Both the position numbers and the translations under genes were made by a program. A stretch of 64,000 nt of DNA, taken from contig OX442314.1 of NCBI GenBank assembly GCA_949358305.1, positions 19,275,060 through 19,339,059 of the forward strand, given 5' to 3'. This stretch comes from Strigamia acuminata (Eukaryota; Arthropoda; Chilopoda; Geophilomorpha; Linotaeniidae). Each line of letters begins with the position of its first letter. Position 1 is the first letter of the stretch. The notes beneath the pieces were generated by a model that worked only from the letters and a program-made list of their open reading frames with translations, was not told the origin of the DNA and made no database searches. Positions 1-7,600 of this stretch are shown here, piece after piece.

Positions 1-2
1 TG

Positions 3-1115
3 CAACAACGTGTATTGGAAATCTTACACCAAGGACATCCCGGTATGGTGGTAACCAAGCAAACGGCAAGATCTTTCGTGTGGTGGCCAAAGATTAACCA
101 GAACATAGAACATTTCATCGGATTGTGCGAACAATGTCAAGCTAATAGAGCTTTGCCACCGAGACAAACACCGATTCCGTGGCCCAAGACTGTACATCCG
201 TGGCAGCGCCTACACATAGACTTTGCAGGCCCAGTAGATGGAAAGATGTTTTTTGTGTTAGTGGATGTGCATACGAATTGGATAGAAGTAGCGTGGTTAA
301 CTCATACAACAGCAAACATGGTTATATTACATTTAATGAAATGGTTTGCCACATTTGCATTTCCAGAAGTGATCATATCAGACAATGGTCCCCCTTTTCA
401 CTCAGAAGAATTGGAAGAGTTTTTGCAAATGTGTAGGATAAAACATTTATATTCTCCACCATATCACCCAGCCTCAAATGGTCCAGCTGAGAAGGCTGTA
501 AGAACATTTAAAACAGCTTTGAAAGGGATGAACAAAACAAAACTTAATTTTGAGATTGCAAAATTTCTACTCCTGCAGCACAACCTGCCTGGTAGCAAGA
601 GTCAAACTACTCCTAGTAGTCTTGTATTTAAGTGGCCCATTCGAACACATCTACACATGATAGAGACAGAACAGTTAATAGATGTAAATCAATCTAAATT
701 GTATACACAAACATCCAAAAGAAGATTTTTTATTGGACAAGCAGTTTGGGCAAAACTTTCTTCAAGAAAGTGGGAGGCAGGTATAATTGTGCAACAACAT
801 GGTGAAGTGATATATTCAGTAAAAATGGAAACTGGAAAAGAAAACAAATACCATGTGAACCATTTGCGTAGACGTGTAATAAATGAGACAGAAACAACAG
901 AAAATCAAGTAGAAGCATGTAGAGTTTTGTGTGAGCGCAATCAAGAGAAGCAAGTCAGACTACCCAAAACGTGGCAAATAGTAGAGAGACCAAAGGAGGC
1001 AAGCAAATTGACTGATTATGGTTCCTCCTATGACACGGGTTCAAGAAGAAGCAAGCGTTTCCATCCATATAAACGGGTGGTTTCTCATAAAGAGTTCTAT
1101 GAACAGTTCAAATAA
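3..1115 (+). mobile_element. Gypsy-type retrotransposon, 3' part of pol (integrase), cut by window edge
   Basis: The frame is open from the window edge to the stop at 1113-1115. The order is that of a Ty3/Gypsy integrase: an H-H-C-C zinc finger (HQGH ... CEQC, about residues 6-40), then the DDE core with the first Asp in HIDFAG, the second in SDNGPPF and the Glu in NGPAEKAVR, then a basic C-terminal tail. Upstream gag, protease and RT would lie outside the window. No stop or frameshift is seen, so the copy may be fairly young. It sits upstream of, or inside intron 1 of, DEG/ENaC copy 1, since sequence matching intron 1 of copies 2 and 3 resumes near 1310. Its effect on exon 1 of copy 1 cannot be seen here. 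Confidence 0.85.
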
Positions 1116-1160
1116 ATGTTTTTGGTTTGAAAAGTGATAAGTTAGCTTTATTGAAGAGAG

Positions 1161-1309
1161 TGTATAAAAATTAAGGATAATTTATACAGAGAGGTAAATG
1201 CAGTGATACAATAATGGCGCGCTGTAGTAAACAAATGAACCAATGTATTATTAACGAGAAACAATAAAAACTTCAGTTATAATTCATCATCCATCGCGAA
1301 CAATACACA
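1161..1309 (+). repeat. Putative 3' LTR of the left-edge Gypsy element
   Basis: A purine run (GAAGAGAG, 1153-1160) is followed by TGTATAAAA and the stretch ends in ATACACA, just before sequence matching intron 1 of the DEG/ENaC paralogs. It holds an AATAAA at about 1262. This fits a short LTR of about 150 bp with a polypurine tract before it. The partner LTR is outside the window, so the ends are guesses to within a few bases. Confidence 0.4.
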
Positions 1310-1633
1310 AACTTCAATTTAAACTTTCTGACTGTGGCTTGTCTGATTTTACTTGTAAAATGGCGACTGTTTAGTCAGAATTTTTCCACAATCATTCAAC
1401 ATATCAAATTTTGAAAACTCGAATACAACACAATGGTGTTATTTCCAAGTGAAAACAATAGTTTTGACTGGAGCGGAATGTTCAGGGCTGTCGTTAGACA
1501 TAAAATAATGCGATACCGCATCAAAGAATATCGCTACGTAATTTAAAATAGCAATTTAAACTAATTTTTCGAATGCAGCTATTGTTTCATATCATCATCT
1601 TCTAAGAATTCTGAACCATTCTTTTCTCTTCAG

Positions 1634-4600
1634 GGAAAAACCTTGCTGCCAAATACTAGTGTTCAACTAATTGATACAAATTTACCGTTAGGCAACTGCT
1701 TAAAATTTGCACAGGGTTTGTACTTTTTTAAAAAATTCATTTCTTGATTTAAACATGATTTCATTTTTTATCAGACGATGCTAGCGATGAAAAGGCTAAT
1801 AAATTCGATTTCAAAATAACAAAACCGAAAGGAGGTTGCAATCGAGCTTCTAGATTGATGGTAAAACTGATGAAGTTTTATCAGGGCCGTCTTAACACCT
1901 TTCAGCGCCCTGGGCTTTAAAAAACAAGGCGCCCCTTGTCCCTTGTCGTAATTTTAAAAAATCATTTTTACATTTACAATTTTACAGGCCCGTTCCTAGG
2001 GTATACTTGTAGTGCACGCGTGTTTTTTGGGCATGCTGGTGCCGCACTCCAAAAGAAGTACCGGTAAGCATTTTTGTGAAAAATAAATTTTAATTAAAAA
2101 ATGCATTTTTGGACCAACAAAAGCATTTCGAACATAAAAATGCATCTTTAGGGGTGGCGCCCCCTAAGCTGTGGCGCCCGTGTGTTTTACACACTATTAA
2201 CAATGTGTAGGAACGGGCCTACAAGTTCAGCTTATATTTGAACACTCATAAAGACTCTTTGTAGGAGGCGCATGGCATACTTCTCTGCCCGGACCCCTCT
2301 CTGCCCGGCGCCCCTATCTGCCCGGCGCCCCTCCCTGTCCAGCGCCCCTCTCTGCCCGGCGCCCCTGGACTGCAGCCCAGTTAGCCCAATGGTAAAGATG
2401 GCCCTGAGTTTTATAGAAATCAAGTTTCCCAACTGTCTGCTTCTCAATTATATTACAGCTTAGGCAATAAATGTTGTTAACTATAGGCTTGTCCAATTAT
2501 TAAAATAAATACTAGTACTTTAAAGAAAAAATACCAGGTGGAGGGGTTGACCCCTACTTATGGTCTAGCCCGAGACCTGACCCCAGTCCAATTTTACTAG
2601 CCAAGTTTTTTGCACGCGTTTTTGCGCGTCCAAGTTTAAATTTGGTTATTCTTTGGTTTTTTCGCTTTTTTGCATCGTTTACCTTCATTTCACGATGGGT
2701 CCTACTAAACCGAGAGGTAAGAAGCCATCCAATGAATCCAGTGATGTTTCCAACGCCAAAAAAGCACGGGAACCGCGTGGACGCTTGCCCACAGCTAAGC
2801 CTAACGTCGTCACGACACGCGCTGATGTTCATCGCGATCCCGTCGCATCTCCATCCTCATCGAGAATCCTATTAGATGGGTCCATCGTCAACGTTCCGTC
2901 AGGCGAGGAGATCGAGCAGTTAGATGAACGTTTCAACGACGTACGGAATTCGATCGGGGCCGAATTTACCGACTCGCAAGCCGCGAAAAATTCGGCGCCC
3001 GTTACCGACTTGGGACTGTCGTCCCAAGCAATCGAGAAGCTCATATTTATGGCTTTCTCGCAAAATCAGGCAGGTGGGGCTCCTCTTCAGCGGGAGGAGT
3101 CTACCGAGCGATCCGAAATGTCTCGATCTCGTAGAGACGAGTGGGGGTCGACTCAGTCTGTAAATCACGTATGTAACCTTTTTTGAAAATATAAAAGGAT
3201 TGTTTTTAAAAATATTCACACTCTCGTTTCTGACTGGTTGTAGTCGGATGTTTTAGAGTACGATTCGGACTCCACTTCTCGCTCTAGCTCGTCGGATGAA
3301 GAGCGACCGATTACCGCAAAATTGTCCCGAAAGGACCGTGAAATCTTGCGTCTTAAGCGGGAGCTTGACAAGAGAGGAAAACAGTCCGTTTCCTCGCGCA
3401 CAACTCCGTCCCATTTAGACGGGGACTCAGAACGTTCGTCGGACGATTCCGATAACAACGACGAGGATGCGCCTTTTCTCCACGAAGCGTCGGCCAAAGA
3501 AATTGTGCGAATTTTAAGCAAACCGACTTCAACGGCCAAGAATAACAGCTTTAAAGCCGATTTTCCCTGCCCAACTCGTCAGGTTCCCTTTTTGAAGAGG
3601 AAGAAGATGGACGAAGATGTGGAAGCCTACGTGGGGGCACGAAACACGTCCTTCTCCATTCCGCGAGAACGTTTTTTGCGTCGATTAAACGGCATGATGG
3701 CGCGTGTTGGATCGATTACGGCCAGAATCTACGATCGTTCGTCAACAAACGACCCCATGAACAAAGAAGAATTGCTTTACGCCAACAAAGCCATTTTCCA
3801 ACAAGTTCGAAACGCTATGAATGCAATTAGCGACGAACGACGGTTTAATGTCGTTCAGGGTTTGGGCACAAAGAAATCCGACATGGTGAAACATTTCCGA
3901 AATTCGGAGGGCGATACCCTTTTTCAGGGACAATTTTTCGAGAGATTCAGTAATCCATATTATCGATTTTGAAAAATATTCAAAAAGCACTTTTACAAAA
4001 CTTTTTGTTTTTTCCTTTTAGAAAAGCAAGCCGATCAATTCGCATCGGTGGATAGAGCCAGGAGTAAAAACCCCGCCAAGGGTACGCGCCGCGATAGTCG
4101 AATCCGTCGTAATTTTAGTCGCCCCGTCGAGAATTTTCAGCGCAGAGATTATTCCCACGCACGACAGGACGACAGGGATCAGAGTAGAAGCTTCCGTACC
4201 CCGGATTACAACAAAGGGCAACAGCAGCCCTTTCGTAAAAGCCCCTTCCCCAACAACCGGGGAAGGGGTCGTGGCGGCTTCGCTAGAAACGGTAACGGCC
4301 TGGTGTAGCCACTTTTCCTTCCCCGACGTCTGTTTCTCATCTGGACGTTTACCTCTTTGTCACGACACTTGGTCCTTTATCACTTCAGATTCTTGGGTCC
4401 TCGATACGGTCAAAGGGATAAAATTGGAATTTTTAAATACACCTGTTCAAACAGAATTTTGTACACCGATTTTCGACCGGGTTAAACATGAATTGATCAG
4501 AGAGGAAGTTGAGGCCATGATCCTTAAAGGGGCCGCTTATCCGGTTCTCCCCTGCAAAGGTCAAATAATTAGTTTTCTTTTTCTAGTTTCTAAAAAAGAT

Positions 4601-7600
4601 GGCGGTTTTCGCCCTATTATTAATCTTAAACCCCTCAATTCCTTCTTAGTTTTCAACCATTTCAAAATGGAAAGTATTCACACCGCCTTGTCTCTGGTAG
4701 AAAAAGACTCTTTTATGTTTAAACTAGATTTATCCGATGCCTATTTTTCGGTGGCCATACACCCAGATTCTCGAAAATTTTTGAGATTTTTCTGGGAAGG
4801 AGTTTTATATGAATTAGGAGTGCTCCCTTTTGGATTGGGCCCCGCTCCCTTTTATTTTACTAAATTGTGTAGAGCCGTGGCAGCTTTCCTTCGATCACTT
4901 TACGTTCAGTTGGCGGTTTATTTAGATGACTGGTTCTTTATTAATAAATCTCACGAACTTCTTACACGACAGAGGGATTTCATTTGCTTGCTTTTTCGCG
5001 CTCTCGGTTTTATAATTAATTTGAAAAAATCGATTCTTGAACCAACTACTTCAATTACTTTTTTAGGTTTTTTAATCAATTCAGTTGCTATGAGCGTCTC
5101 TTTACCACCAGACAGGATTCAGAATATTCTTACTTCCCTTGACAAGTTACTCCAATCAGATTCTTGTTCAATTCGAGATCTTTCTTCTATTATTGGCAAA
5201 CTTAATGCCACAACAGTAGCCATTTCTGCCGCACCCTTACATTATCGGGGACTACAACATTTAAAAGCTCATAATTTCACAGGAAATTACGAATCCACTT
5301 GTTTTATTACAGAAGAAGCTAGGTCAGAGCTTTTATGGTGGAAGCAAAATTTGAGATTTTGCAAGGGCAGATCTCTTGTTCCTAAACCTTGCCTCTTATC
5401 CTTTGATTCGGATGCTTCTCTAACAGGATGGGGAGCAACTTCTTCAGGCATTTGTATAGGGGGTTCCTGGCCCTCTTCCCTTATTAAGAAACATATTAAT
5501 GTTCTTGAACTTTTAGCTGCCTTTTGGGGTCTCAAGTCCTTTGCTAAAGATTTATCCAATAGCATAGTTAAGATCAGAATGGACAATACTGCAGCAATTG
5601 CCTCCATAAATCATCTGGGCAGCCCCAGATCCCGAGATCTTACTGCCGTAGCACAAGACCTTTGGTCTTGGGCTATGGAAAGAAATATCTCTGTTCAAGC
5701 TGAACACATCCCGGGTCGCTTCAATATAGAAGCTGACGCGGCCTCTAGGGGTAAGGTCGTAGATTCAAGTGACTGGATGCTGGATCATGAGGTTTTTAAC
5801 TCGATCGATCAAATTTGGGGTCCCTTTTCTTTAGACCTTTTCGCGGCTATGCACAACGCGCAATTAGAAAACTTTTTTAGCTGGAAGCCCGACCCCGCTG
5901 CTCAGGCCTTTGATGCCTTAGTTCAGGACTGGGGGTCAGAAATTTCATACGCCTTCCCTCCTTTTTGCCTCGTTTCTAAATGTCTTCAGAAAATCCGCAA
6001 TGCTTCAACACCTACTCGAGTAGTTCTGATCACTCCGATTTGGCCTAGCCAAGCTTGGTTTCCGGTAATTCCTCATTCAAAAAATTTTCTTTCTTTTTAC
6101 TAAATCGGGATTTTTCCTTTTAGCTTCTTTGGTCCCTATCGACGGAAACTCCGATACAGTTGCCACAATTTCCGAATCTTTTGACGAATGCTCAGAAACA
6201 ACCCCATCCACTTCTCCTAACACAATCTCTGCAACTGGCCGCATGGAAACTGTCGTCGGTTGTCTCGGAAACGGAGGTCTTTCAGCGAACGCTTCCAAAT
6301 TGGTGGGGTCTTCCTGGCAATCCTCATCAAATAAGATCTACGACGGACACTGGAAGTCATGGCTTCTCTGGTCTACACGAAACAATGTTGACCCTGTTCG
6401 ACCATCTGCCGTAACATTAGCAAATTATCTTTCTTCTCTTTTTACGAATAATCTTGCGTTTAGCACAATAAATGCCCACCGTTCGGCTATTTCTCAAACC
6501 ATTAGTTTAATTTCTTCAGTTGATCTAGGTTCTCATCCACTTATCAGACGAGTCATGAAAGGCGTCGCCAATTCACGTCCACAGGTTCCAAAATATTCCT
6601 CTATTTGGCATGTAGGCCCGGTCCTTCTCTTCCTTAAGTCACGATTTCGTATGCTGCCTACCTTCTCCAAGTTAGAGATTAATCGCCATATCGCTACACT
6701 CTTGGCCCTTTCCTTAGCAGGAAGGGCTTCAGACCTTAAACTCTTATCTTCCAAAGTAGTTTTTTCAGCTAACTCTTGTGTTCTTCCGCTCCTAGGTAAG
6801 AGGAAATCCTCCTCTATGGCCCCTTTTGTTCTACCCCGTTTTGAAGACAAGGAATTATGCCCAGTTGAGGCCATTAAATTTTATTTAAAACACTCAGCCG
6901 CCTTTCGCGGACCCTCTATTCAATTCTTTTTGGCATCCTCTCGTCCCTTTGGACCGGTCACTTCTTCCACTATTGCCAGATGGATCAAAGAAACCTTGAC
7001 CATGGCAGGAGTAAACACTGCAGTTTTTTCGGCCCATTTTACCCGAGCCGCCGCTACTTCCTTTGCTTGGTCAAAAGGTGTTAATATCTCTCACATTCTT
7101 CGGGCGGCTGATTGGTCATCCGCCTCTATATTTTTTAAATTTTATAATCATCCAGTCGAAAAGATTTCGACGGATTTCACTTCTACGGTTTTAGAGGCTA
7201 CGAAGAGCCTATAGTTAACAACATTTATTGCCTAAGCTGTAATATAATTGAATATTTTGCTAAGTTATGACGCAAAATATGAATTATATAAAGAGGCAAT
7301 AAATGTTGTTATTTCCCACCCAACTTTTAGTTTTTGTTTTTCTCGTTGATTGATATCTTGACCGCCCTTACAACATTTGTTTATTGTTTTTTATCGTATT
7401 TTCAGATCGCCAATAAGTCGATCCGTCACCTCTCCTTGATGCCTTTCAGTAAATAAAGTATTATTTCTGAAACAACTTGTTTTTTATTCCTCAGTTCCTT
7501 AAAATTGGACTGGGGTCAGGTCTCGGGCTAGACCATAAGTAGGGGTCAACCCCTCCACCTGGTATTTTTTCTTTAAAGTACTAGTATTTATTTTAATAAT

